This document shows positions 22,860 to 31,508 of a DNA stretch of 43,022 nucleotides, piece by piece. Below the pieces are notes generated by a model, which saw only the letters and a program-made list of their open reading frames with translations, made no database searches and was not told the origin of the DNA. Both the position numbers and the translations under genes were made by a program. Every line of letters begins with the position of its first letter. Within the stretch, counting starts at the first letter, position 1. Source of the DNA: Patescibacteria group bacterium (GTDB lineage Bacteria > Patescibacteriota > JABMPQ01 > JAQVVF01); assembly GCA_028699085.1 (NCBI GenBank), contig JAQVVF010000001.1, positions 167,883-210,904 on the forward strand, read 5' to 3'.

Positions 22860-23663
22860 ATGACACATCTAGACAATCTAGAAGCAAAAAGTATTTATAT
22901 TATCAGAGAAGCCTATAAACAATATCATGATATTGCCCAACTTTGGTCAATTGGCAAGGATTCAACGACATTATTATGGCTATGTCGAAAAGCTTTTTAC
23001 GGCCATTTACCATTTCCGGTAATGCATATTGATACAAGTTTTAAATTCAAAGAAATTTATCAATTTCGTGATGAATATGCAAAAAAATGGAACTTAAAAT
23101 TAATTGTTGAAAGAAACGAAGCAGCTTTAAAAGCTGGCATGAATCCAAAGACAAAAGACAAGCTTGAATGTTGCGGTCAACTAAAGACTGAAGCTTTAAA
23201 GCAAGCGATAGAAAAACACAAGTTTAAAGCTTTGCTTTTAGGCATTAGACGTGATGAGCATGGAATCAGAGCCAAAGAAAGAGTCTTCTCTCCACGCAAC
23301 CAGCAATTCCAATGGAATTATAAAGATCAACCAGCAGAATTGTGGGATCAATATAAATCAAAACAAGCATCTGAACAACATCTACGCGTTCATCCACTTT
23401 TGGATTGGACTGAAAAAGATATTTGGGCATATATTGAAAGAGAAAACATACCAATCGTCGATTTATATTTTGCAAAAAATGGCAAAAGATTTAGATCAAT
23501 TGGCTGTGAAACATGTTGTGGCCCAGTAGATTCTTGTGCTTCCAATATCCATGAAATTGTTGAAGAGCTTGAAACAACCAAGATCGCAGAAAGATCAGGT
23601 CGAGCGCAAGACAAGGAAAATGTTTATGTTATGAATAAACTTCGTGCTTTGGGATATATGTAA
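22860..23663 (+). CDS. cysD: Sulfate adenylyltransferase subunit 2-like (CysD; PAPS-reductase/ATP pyrophosphatase superfamily)
   Basis: SIGKDST PP-loop (canonical SGGKDS), RAKERVFSPR, ELWDQY, HPLLDWTEKDIWAYIERENIPIVDLYFAK, AERSGRAQDKENVYVMNKLRALGYM. Confidence 0.88.
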   Translation: MTHLDNLEAKSIYIIREAYKQYHDIAQLWSIGKDSTTLLWLCRKAFYGHLPFPVMHIDTSFKFKEIYQFRDEYAKKWNLKLIVERNEAALKAGMNPKTKDKLECCGQLKTEALKQAIEKHKFKALLLGIRRDEHGIRAKERVFSPRNQQFQWNYKDQPAELWDQYKSKQASEQHLRVHPLLDWTEKDIWAYIERENIPIVDLYFAKNGKRFRSIGCETCCGPVDSCASNIHEIVEELETTKIAERSGRAQDKENVYVMNKLRALGYM

Positions 23664-23676
23664 TTGCTAAATAAAA

Positions 23677-23727
23677 AGTCAAAAGTAAAAAATAAAAACA
23701 CGACGATGAATTTTTGACTTTTGACTT
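23677..23727. repeat. Inverted repeat between cysD and cysN
   Basis: AAGTCAAAAGTAAAAAAT (23677-23694) versus ATTTTTGACTTTTGACTT (23710-23727): 17/18 complementary, followed by more gactttt/aactttt-like AT-rich sequence. Confidence 0.6.
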
Positions 23728-23763
23728 GCAACTTTTAAATTTTTACTTTTTAATTTTAACTTT

Positions 23764-25002
23764 ATGGTAAAAGATTATCTCAAACTCGTTATTACTGGCC
23801 ACGTAGACCATGGAAAATCTACTTTAATAGGCAGACTATTATATGATACTGGTGCAATTCCTGAAGACAAAGTTGCTGAAGTTAAGCAAGTTTGCGAATC
23901 TCTTGGTCGCGAAATGGAATTTGGCTTTATTACAGATCATTTCCAAGAAGAAAGAGAACAAGGAATCACTATTGACACAACTCAAATCTTTTTTAAATCA
24001 GGAAAAAGAGAATACGTAATTATTGATGCTCCGGGTCACAAAGAATTCTTAAAGAACATGATTACTGGCGCTTCACAAGCTGAAGCAGCAATTTTGATTG
24101 TTGACGCCAGCGAAGGTGTTCAAGAACAAACAAAACGCCACGCTTATGTTTTAAGCATGCTTGGAATCCAACAAATAATTGTTGCTGTCAACAAAATGGA
24201 TTTGGTTGATTACAAATTAGACAGATTTAACGAAGTTGTCCAAGAATTAAAAACATTTTTAATGTCAATAAATCTAACACCAACATATATTATTCCAGTT
24301 TCAGCAAACAAAGGCGAAAATATTGCCAAGAGATCAACAAGCATGAAATGGTATAATGAAAAAACAATTCTTGAAGCTTTAGACAGTTTTACCACACTTC
24401 GAGACAAGACAAACGATTTTTTACGTTTTCCAGTTCAAGACGTTTACAAAGTTGGCGATAAGAGAGTCCTTGTTGGCAGATTAGAATCAGGCACAATTAA
24501 GCAAGGGGATAAGATTGTTATGTTGCCTTCAGGTAATGAATCAGAAGTAACATCAGTCGAAGAATTCGGCAATCCTGCAAAAACAGAAGCTCATGCTGGC
24601 GAAAGCATTGGTATCACAATCAAAGATGATCCTTTTATTGAAAGGGGAGAAATGATTTGTAAGAAAGACGAAGCACCAAAAGTAGCAGATACTTTTAAAG
24701 CAAATGTTTTTTGGATGTCTAAACTAGGATATAAAAAAGGGCAAAAAATTATGTTTAGATCAGTTACTCAAGAAGTCGCTGGTACAATTACAACTATAAA
24801 TAGAAGAGTTAATTCATCTACTCTAGAAACAATTGAAGAAAATGCGCCCGTAATTAATAATACTGAAGTTGGCGAAGTTACAATTAGACTTGAAAAACCA
24901 ATCGTCATTGATGCTTTTTCTAAAATTCAAGAAACGGGACGTTTTGTCTTGGCAGATCAATATGATACTGTAGCTGGTGGAATAATTCCAGACGCAAAAT
25001 AA
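23764..25002 (+). CDS. cysN: Sulfate adenylyltransferase subunit 1-like GTPase (CysN), no fused APS kinase
   Basis: GHVDHGKSTLIGRLLYDTG, EREQGITID, DAPGHKEFLKNMITGASQAEAAILIVDASEGVQEQTKRHAYVLSMLGI, NKMD; ends ~412 aa. Confidence 0.88.
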   Translation: MVKDYLKLVITGHVDHGKSTLIGRLLYDTGAIPEDKVAEVKQVCESLGREMEFGFITDHFQEEREQGITIDTTQIFFKSGKREYVIIDAPGHKEFLKNMITGASQAEAAILIVDASEGVQEQTKRHAYVLSMLGIQQIIVAVNKMDLVDYKLDRFNEVVQELKTFLMSINLTPTYIIPVSANKGENIAKRSTSMKWYNEKTILEALDSFTTLRDKTNDFLRFPVQDVYKVGDKRVLVGRLESGTIKQGDKIVMLPSGNESEVTSVEEFGNPAKTEAHAGESIGITIKDDPFIERGEMICKKDEAPKVADTFKANVFWMSKLGYKKGQKIMFRSVTQEVAGTITTINRRVNSSTLETIEENAPVINNTEVGEVTIRLEKPIVIDAFSKIQETGRFVLADQYDTVAGGIIPDAK

Positions 25003-25022
25003 AAAATAAATTTAAAGAAAAT

Positions 25023-25739
25023 ATGCTTATTATTTTAGGCTATGATGGATTGGAATATGATTTTGTTGAAAAAAACAATTTCCCAAATCTAAAACAACAA
25101 TCATTTGGCAAAACAGATCTTTCAGATTTTAAAGAACCCAGAACAATTGTTATTTGGTCATCTTTTATGGTTGGTAGGAATTTAGAGGCTGATATTCTAA
25201 AACAAGGTGCAAAAATGTGGGGCACAAAAATTAAGCCAGAAAACACTTTTTTAAAGAACTTCAAAAACCATTATACAATTGATGTTCCTGGTTTTTCTTA
25301 TGTTTTAAAACAACATGAAACAGAGAGAGATTTACTAAAAGGCTTTTTTGATAAAAAAAATACAATTAAAGAATTTGATAAATGCGCCTTTGATCATCAC
25401 AAATTTGTCAAAGAACAATTTTTCAAAGAATTAAAAACTAATAAAGATTTAGTTTTCGGCTATTTCAATCTTGCTGATGTCGTTGGACATTTAAGTTTTG
25501 GATTGGAATTAAAAATGAAATTAATCTATCAGGAATTAAATGATATTGCTAAAAAAGTACAGATTGAACATCCAGATGCAACAATATTAATTATTTCGGA
25601 TCATGGAATGCAAGCAATCGGCCAGTTTGGCGATCATTCAAGACATGGCTTCTGGTCATTAAACAAAGATATTGCTTTAAACAATCCAAAACCTACTGAT
25701 TTTGCTAATTTAATTGCTCATAACTTTCAAGCAAATTAG
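25023..25739 (+). CDS. Alkaline phosphatase-superfamily (type I phosphodiesterase-like) protein
   Basis: LIILGYDGLEYDFV, VIWSSFMVGR, ILIISDHGMQ, GDHSRHGFWS. Confidence 0.7.
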   Translation: MLIILGYDGLEYDFVEKNNFPNLKQQSFGKTDLSDFKEPRTIVIWSSFMVGRNLEADILKQGAKMWGTKIKPENTFLKNFKNHYTIDVPGFSYVLKQHETERDLLKGFFDKKNTIKEFDKCAFDHHKFVKEQFFKELKTNKDLVFGYFNLADVVGHLSFGLELKMKLIYQELNDIAKKVQIEHPDATILIISDHGMQAIGQFGDHSRHGFWSLNKDIALNNPKPTDFANLIAHNFQAN

Positions 25740-25752
25740 AGTAAAAGTATTC

Positions 25753-25781
25753 TTGTCAAAAACAAAAACTTAAGCTAAAAT
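25753..25781 (+). promoter_or_regulatory. Putative sigma70 promoter TTGTCA-N17-TAAAAT
   Basis: -35 25753-25758, -10 25776-25781; ATG at 25807. Confidence 0.5.
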
Positions 25782-25806
25782 TATTATATCAACAACAAAA
25801 AAAATT

Positions 25807-27576
25807 ATGAAGAAATTTGTTATTTTTTGTATAATTATCATCACTTTATTTCAAGCAGGCAATTTTGTTTTTGCAGAATCAATAATTGTTGGCGGCGTAA
25901 AACAAAATGAAATCCAACCAATTAAAACCTATAGTTTAACTACCGGAAGAAAAATAAAGGAATTCTACCCATTTGGTTCAAAATTTTCTGGTGGCATAAA
26001 TATTGCAGTAGGCGATTTAACAGGTGATAATAAAGACGAAATTATTGTTGCTCCAAAAAGCTCTTGGCAACCTGAAATCAGAGTCTTTACGAAAAGAGGC
26101 AAGCTTGTCTCTAAATTTCTAGCCTATCAATCAACATTAAAATCAGGAGTTGATGTGGCTGTTGGAGATATAAATAATGATGGTAAAAAAGAAATAATTA
26201 CAGCTCCAGGCGCAAATACATATCCTGTAGTCAAAGTTTTCAACTCTAAAGGAAAAAAAATAACACCAGACATTCTTGCATTTCCCAAAAATTTTAATCG
26301 TGGCATCAGTGTTGCAACTGGTGATATAAATTCCGATAGTAAAGATGAAATTATTGTTACTACAAATTCTGGGCAAGCTCCATATATCGAAATATTCGAT
26401 TTTCAAACAAGAAAAATTGGTCAATTCTTAATATTTGATAAAAATTTTAGAGGTGGAGTAAATATTGCTGCTGGAGACATGAACAATGATAGTTATGATG
26501 AAATTGCAGCTTGTCAAGCATCACAAGGCACAGCGTGCAAAATATTCCGTTTCGGCTTTAAAACAAATGCTGTAAAAGAATTAAGTGTTGTAAAATATCC
26601 GACAAATATAATTCCTAATTTCGGCAATGTCAATTCTGACAATAATAAAGAACTATTAATCGCTGATAGTAAAAAACCGATTCTAAGCAGCTATAGTTTT
26701 GCGGCAAATTCTAGAACCGCATTAAAGCTTTCAAATGAAAATATTAATTCAGAAATAGCATTTATTCCTGACAACACTTTCAATTTCATTGTCTATGGAG
26801 ATACGCAACAAGTTGATAGAACTAATCATCTAAAAATTATTGAAGGAATTAATCGTCAAAAATATGATTTAGCTTTTCATGTTGGTGATTTTACTCAAAA
26901 CGACGCAATCAATGAATGGGAAATATTTCAAAGATTAGAAAGCTCAATTATCAATAAAGCGCCAAAAAAAGGATTAAGTTCCGCTTTTTTTCCGATAATT
27001 GGCAACCATGAATATACATTAGATAATTATTTAACATTATTTAATAATTACCCCAAAAACCAACTTTATTATTCCTTTGATTATAAAAATGCGCATTTTG
27101 TAGTTTTAAATACAGAAACTGATTTTTCAGCCGGCAGTGCACAAAACGAATGGCTAAATTCAGATCTTGCCTTAACAAACAAAACCTGGAAAATCGTATT
27201 ATTTCATCGTCCTCCATATAATTCCAATTATAAATATAATTATTATCATCCAAATATCGATGTTCGAACTGATATTGTTCCGATTTTAGAAAGGCATAAA
27301 GTAAATCTAGTTTTTAGCGGACATTCTCATATCTACGAAAGAACATATCCGATTTTTCAAGATCAAGCTAATTTCGAGAACGGAATTACATATTTAGTGA
27401 CTGCTGTGGCAGATTCAAATCCGATCTTACCAAACTGGTGGACAGCAAAGAGTAAATCAAAGCCCTCTTTCATTAAAATTCAATTACGCGATAACATTAC
27501 CAAAGGATATGTCTATGATGAGACACAGAACTTTATAGATACCTTTGCAATTAATTCTAATTTATCAAATTTATAA
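25807..27576 (+). CDS. Secreted FG-GAP/VCBS-like repeat protein fused to purple-acid-phosphatase-like metallophosphoesterase
   Basis: N-terminal signal peptide; repeats INIAVGDLTGDNKDEIIVAP, VDVAVGDINNDGKKEIITAP, ISVATGDINSDSKDEIIV, VNIAAGDMNNDSYDEIAA; C-terminal YGDTQ, HVGDFTQND, GNHEY, LFHRPPY, SGHSHIYERTYP. Confidence 0.88.
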   Translation: MKKFVIFCIIIITLFQAGNFVFAESIIVGGVKQNEIQPIKTYSLTTGRKIKEFYPFGSKFSGGINIAVGDLTGDNKDEIIVAPKSSWQPEIRVFTKRGKLVSKFLAYQSTLKSGVDVAVGDINNDGKKEIITAPGANTYPVVKVFNSKGKKITPDILAFPKNFNRGISVATGDINSDSKDEIIVTTNSGQAPYIEIFDFQTRKIGQFLIFDKNFRGGVNIAAGDMNNDSYDEIAACQASQGTACKIFRFGFKTNAVKELSVVKYPTNIIPNFGNVNSDNNKELLIADSKKPILSSYSFAANSRTALKLSNENINSEIAFIPDNTFNFIVYGDTQQVDRTNHLKIIEGINRQKYDLAFHVGDFTQNDAINEWEIFQRLESSIINKAPKKGLSSAFFPIIGNHEYTLDNYLTLFNNYPKNQLYYSFDYKNAHFVVLNTETDFSAGSAQNEWLNSDLALTNKTWKIVLFHRPPYNSNYKYNYYHPNIDVRTDIVPILERHKVNLVFSGHSHIYERTYPIFQDQANFENGITYLVTAVADSNPILPNWWTAKSKSKPSFIKIQLRDNITKGYVYDETQNFIDTFAINSNLSNL

Positions 27577-27579
27577 TTA

Positions 27580-27637
27580 ACTAGTTTTTATTAGCACTTA
27601 ATAAATTATAATTTATTAAAAAATGCTAAGAAAACTA
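27580..27637. repeat. Long imperfect AT-rich hairpin between metallophosphoesterase and Cys-rich mini-ORF
   Basis: Inner perfect stem TTAATAAAT-TATA-ATTTATTAA (27598-27619); outer TTAGCA (27591-27596)/TGCTAA (27624-27629); further AGTTTT/AAAACT pairing. Confidence 0.55.
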
Positions 27638-27645
27638 ATAAAATA

Positions 27646-27804
27646 ATGAGTAATTGCTCAAATTGTAATTGTGGATGTGATTGTGGACACGATGAAGATG
27701 AAAAAGAAGAAAAAAAGGATGATCAAAAAGATCAGAAACAATACACAAACGACGAAGAAAAGATGATCAAAGACAAACTAAAAGGCTTAGGCTATCTTGA
27801 TTAA
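27646..27804 (+). CDS. Cys-rich, acidic 52-aa mini-protein with LGYL tail (absent from ORF track because it is under 60 aa)
   Basis: Translated by eye: MSNCSNCNCGCDCGHDEDEKEEKKDDQKDQKQYTNDEEKMIKDKLKGLGYLD*. Confidence 0.7.
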   Translation: MSNCSNCNCGCDCGHDEDEKEEKKDDQKDQKQYTNDEEKMIKDKLKGLGYLD

Positions 27805-27819
27805 AGATTTAAAAAAGAT

Positions 27820-27855
27820 ATAATAAAGCACAGAAGAAGATCTGTGTTTTATTAT
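27820..27855 (+). terminator. Strong hairpin, possible terminator or regulatory leader before flippase gene
   Basis: ataataaagcacaga (27820-27834) / tctgtgttttattat (27841-27855): 15-bp stem with one G-T pair and 6-nt loop; flippase ATG begins 10 nt later. Confidence 0.6.
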
Positions 27856-27864
27856 TGAAAATAT

Positions 27865-29316
27865 ATGTTCAAAAGATTATTATTCGATACAATGTTTGCC
27901 TTAACTGCAAATACAGTATTTAAAGTTTTAAACGCTGTAATTGTTATTGTCTTAGCAAACTATTTAGGCCCAGATAAATATGGTATTTATTCAACAGCTA
28001 TTGCTTTTATTGGCATATTTTTAGTTTTCAGCGATATGGGCTTAAGAATGCTTTTGGTTCAAGAAGGATCAAAAGATATCAAAAAAGCACCAGTCTATTT
28101 TGGCAATGCGCTAATATTCCAATCAATCTTAACTATTTTGGTTATTCCAGTTTTATTTATTACCTCAAAACTTTTCGGCTATTCTCAGATTACAGTTATT
28201 TTAATTTTAATTTTAGGCCCAGCCTTATTCTTGATTGAACAATCGCGCGTTAGTTGGGCTGTTTTAAGATTAAAAGACATTAATAATAGCGTCTCAATTT
28301 CAGAAATACTACAAGGTTTAGCATCGCTTGGTGCAATTCTATTTATAACTCAACTTTCTAGCAATCCGTCTAATCAGACATTATTTTATATAGCTATTTC
28401 ACAATTAGCTATAAATTTTGTTTATTTTATTGCTTTATTAATTTATGCTTCAAGAGCATCTTTTAAGCCTGAGTTTGCCATAAAAACTTTGAAGAGTATG
28501 CTGAAAAAATCATACTTATTTGCCTTATCAGAACTATTTTTTACAGTTTACTTTCAAATTGATCAGATCGTTATCTCCATAATGAAGAACGCTGAAGACG
28601 TTGGTTTCTACTCAGCTCCATTCAAAATTTTAGTTTTCTTTTTATTTATACCAAGAATTTTAGTTCGAATTTCTAGACCATTCATGTATAAACTATTTTA
28701 CAATGGCTTGGACAAATATCGAAGAATAAACATTTTTTTTCATCGATATTATTCAGCAATTGGCATTCCGCTTGGAATTTTAACAGTATTATTGGCAGAA
28801 CCAATTATTCTATTTTTATTTAAAGAACAATACTCATCATCAATTCCTGTTTTAAGAATATTCGGCTGGTTTTTAATGCTTTACTTCATTTCTGTAGCAT
28901 CGTCTCAATCATTAACAACTTTGCTAAAACAGAAAACGCTAACAAAAATTCAAGCAATTACAGTATTTTTGAATTTAATTTTAGATATAGTCTTTGTTTA
29001 TTATCTTGGATTTATTGGTGCAGCCTATGCGACGCTTATTGTTCAATTCATAGCTACATGTCTTTATCTTTATTTTGATGCAAAATATATGGAGGAAAAG
29101 GTAATTAACATAATAAAACCGCTATTTTCTATAATAGCGGCTGGAATAGCCATGTCAATTTTTATTTATATTTTGAGAGACAAGGTTGAATTTATTCTCC
29201 TAGGATTTTTATCTTGCCTTATATATCTTTTGTTTCTCTATATTTTTAGATTTTTTAATGAATATGATTTCAAGCTTTTTAATCAAATCATAAAAAGAAA
29301 GAAAATTAAATCATAA
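27865..29316 (+). CDS. Wzx-like oligosaccharide flippase (MOP superfamily), second in window
   Basis: ANYLGPDKYGIYSTAIAFIGIFLVFSDMGLRMLLVQEGSKD, 12-14 TM segments. Confidence 0.88.
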   Translation: MFKRLLFDTMFALTANTVFKVLNAVIVIVLANYLGPDKYGIYSTAIAFIGIFLVFSDMGLRMLLVQEGSKDIKKAPVYFGNALIFQSILTILVIPVLFITSKLFGYSQITVILILILGPALFLIEQSRVSWAVLRLKDINNSVSISEILQGLASLGAILFITQLSSNPSNQTLFYIAISQLAINFVYFIALLIYASRASFKPEFAIKTLKSMLKKSYLFALSELFFTVYFQIDQIVISIMKNAEDVGFYSAPFKILVFFLFIPRILVRISRPFMYKLFYNGLDKYRRINIFFHRYYSAIGIPLGILTVLLAEPIILFLFKEQYSSSIPVLRIFGWFLMLYFISVASSQSLTTLLKQKTLTKIQAITVFLNLILDIVFVYYLGFIGAAYATLIVQFIATCLYLYFDAKYMEEKVINIIKPLFSIIAAGIAMSIFIYILRDKVEFILLGFLSCLIYLLFLYIFRFFNEYDFKLFNQIIKRKKIKS

Positions 29317-30945
29317 CTTATCTTGATTTACCTTAAAAATAATAATAGAGCCTAACTTGTCTGAGTCAAAAAACTCAGCTTTTTTTTCTAAAAAATCAGT
29401 CTTTAATAACTTTTCTTGATATTTCCAATCAATATCAGCTTTTGTACTAAAAGATCCAAGAACTTTTTTACCTGCATATACATATTCAATATTGTTATCT
29501 TTATAAAACTTTTTAGAAATTTCAAAAGTTGGATCGTAAATCCAGGGACAAAGTCCTTCAAAATCATTGCAATCACTGCCATCAACAACATTTCTTTTAG
29601 TTAATAAATTAATATAACTGCCCCAGCTCCTCATCGCTAAAGTTTTAGGATAAGACAAAATTACAGCATTTTGATCAGTATTATTTCTAATCCAAGACAG
29701 TGCTTTTTCATCAGAAGCCTGCAACCTCACTTTCTGATTATATTTTAATGAATTTTCCAAAAAATTCAGAGAGCTAAAAATCAAAATTACAGCTAACATT
29801 ATTTTAACAACAAGATAATTTATTTTCTTTAGATATAATCCAACGATCAAGAAGAAATATGCAATTACAACAACAAGAGGCAAAGCGAGGTCCAAAGCAA
29901 ATCTATTAGGTAAAATAAAAAATACAAAACGAGTTCCAATGAATAAGGCGATTATCCAACAAAGAATAATGATCTTTTCAACTTTATTTATCGATTTAAA
30001 AAAGAAAAAAGGAATAGCAACTAATGAAAAACCAAATATAAAAATACCAAGATGATTATCATAAGCTTTCCATGGTACAGCTAATTCAGGTATTTCTGAA
30101 GTTACATTAATATCAGAGCTTGAATTATTAGGAAATAATAATACCTCAAATTTAATCGAAACACTGTTTAAAAAAATCTGAGCATAATATTCATAAGTTA
30201 ATGGCAATATCACAATTATCAAAATCAAAATCAAAATCAAATAATTTTTAAAATAAATTTTATCGAAAATTGTTAAATATTTTTTTAGAGAATCAAGTCT
30301 TGATAAAAGCTTTAAAATTAATAACAAAAATCCCAAGAAAAACAGTGTTAAAAGCATGTAACTAGTTGACAGAGAATGAGTCAGAAACACTCCTCCAAAA
30401 AATAAAAAACACAAAATTATTTTTTCATAATCAATTTCTTTCTTCAGGAATAAATCTTTCAAGAATGCCAAACCAAATAAGAATAAGCATAAGCCAGCAA
30501 ACAAATTCAAGTAAGTACCAATACTATAAGCAAAATTTGGCTGGCGAGAGACAAATACTAACAGAACAACAGAAATAATCGCCAGTAGCTCATTTTTAAA
30601 CAATTTTCTCACTAAATAATAAAATGCCAGATAAGAAATAATAAAGATAAAAGGCACAACATATAGTGAAGTTATTACAATATCCTGGCCAGTTATGAAA
30701 GATTCCATTGCCAAAAGCGTATGAAACAATGGGGGATCTAAAGATCCTTCCCATGCTTTTGTAAATCCTTGATCAATTATTCCTTGGGCTTCAGTCATGT
30801 GTCTTGTCGGATCATCGCCAGGCGGAACAATATAGTTATAATGAAAAATTCCATAATAAAAATGAAAAAATAACAAAACTAAAAGAGAAAGCAATATTAC
30901 AGCTCCTAGATTTTTTTTAATAAATTGCCAAAAATTATTTTGCAT
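29311..30945 (-). CDS. Polytopic membrane protein, probable GT-C-type
   Basis: 544 aa; N-terminal region with PPGDDPTRHMTEAQGI acidic luminal motif, many TMs, soluble C-terminus. Confidence 0.65.
   Translation of the reverse strand: MQNNFWQFIKKNLGAVILLSLLVLLFFHFYYGIFHYNYIVPPGDDPTRHMTEAQGIIDQGFTKAWEGSLDPPLFHTLLAMESFITGQDIVITSLYVVPFIFIISYLAFYYLVRKLFKNELLAIISVVLLVFVSRQPNFAYSIGTYLNLFAGLCLFLFGLAFLKDLFLKKEIDYEKIILCFLFFGGVFLTHSLSTSYMLLTLFFLGFLLLILKLLSRLDSLKKYLTIFDKIYFKNYLILILILIIVILPLTYEYYAQIFLNSVSIKFEVLLFPNNSSSDINVTSEIPELAVPWKAYDNHLGIFIFGFSLVAIPFFFFKSINKVEKIIILCWIIALFIGTRFVFFILPNRFALDLALPLVVVIAYFFLIVGLYLKKINYLVVKIMLAVILIFSSLNFLENSLKYNQKVRLQASDEKALSWIRNNTDQNAVILSYPKTLAMRSWGSYINLLTKRNVVDGSDCNDFEGLCPWIYDPTFEISKKFYKDNNIEYVYAGKKVLGSFSTKADIDWKYQEKLLKTDFLEKKAEFFDSDKLGSIIIFKVNQDKL
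30219..30241. repeat. Hexanucleotide (TCAAAA)x3.8 tandem repeat inside membrane protein gene
   Basis: tcaaaa tcaaaa tcaaaa tcaaa; encodes LILILIL on the minus strand. Confidence 0.7.
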
Positions 30946-31303
30946 TTTTATTTAAAGCAAATTCTTTAATAAACAAAATTATCAAACCAATAATAATCAA
31001 CAAAGATATTTCAACAACTGAACTTAATAATGTAATTTTCACGCCAAGCTTGCTTAATAAGAAAACAAGCAATGGCGACATGACAAAAGACAAACCGAAT
31101 GAAATAATAATCCTATTAGCTAAATTCTGTTTCTTTAATAAAATAAAACTCCAAATATAACCTGGTAAAAATAGAATATAAACACTTCCTAAAACAAACC
31201 TTAAAGATTCTAAAATAGTAAGTTTAAAAGACAAAGCAAAAATAGCAATTATAATAAATGCTATAAAAAGCAAAACACCAAAAATAACTTTTTTATTACT
31301 CAT
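30935..31303 (-). CDS. DUF1616-like membrane protein, paralogue of 22025-22459
   Basis: RFVLGSVYILFLPGYIWSFILLKK...IIISFGLSFVMSPLLVFLLSKLGVKITLLS. Confidence 0.65.
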   Translation of the reverse strand: MSNKKVIFGVLLFIAFIIIAIFALSFKLTILESLRFVLGSVYILFLPGYIWSFILLKKQNLANRIIISFGLSFVMSPLLVFLLSKLGVKITLLSSVVEISLLIIIGLIILFIKEFALNKNAK

Positions 31304-31508
31304 TTTTGTTTTTTATATACTTTGAGTTATCTGATACAAAAGCTAAGATAATTCCAAAAATTAAGCATAAAACTAATATAATTTGGCTATTCAAATATCT
31401 TTCATTTATCACATAATCAGTCCAAGAATTAAAAACAGTCAGTAAGATAAACAAAATCAAACTTAACAAAAATCCATATTCGCAAATTTTAACTAAATAT
31501 TTATTCAT
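31296..31508 (-). CDS. Small membrane protein (two TM helices)
   Basis: 70 aa, overlaps both neighbours by a few nt. Confidence 0.6.
   Translation of the reverse strand: MNKYLVKICEYGFLLSLILFILLTVFNSWTDYVINERYLNSQIILVLCLIFGIILAFVSDNSKYIKNKNE

Noticed and set aside
23251-23529. 92-aa ORF and antisense ORFs (23266-23475, 23390-23614)
   Set aside because: Shadow ORFs of the cysD-like gene.
26143-26424. 93-aa antisense ORF
   Set aside because: Antisense to the FG-GAP repeats; repeat periodicity maintains the open frame.
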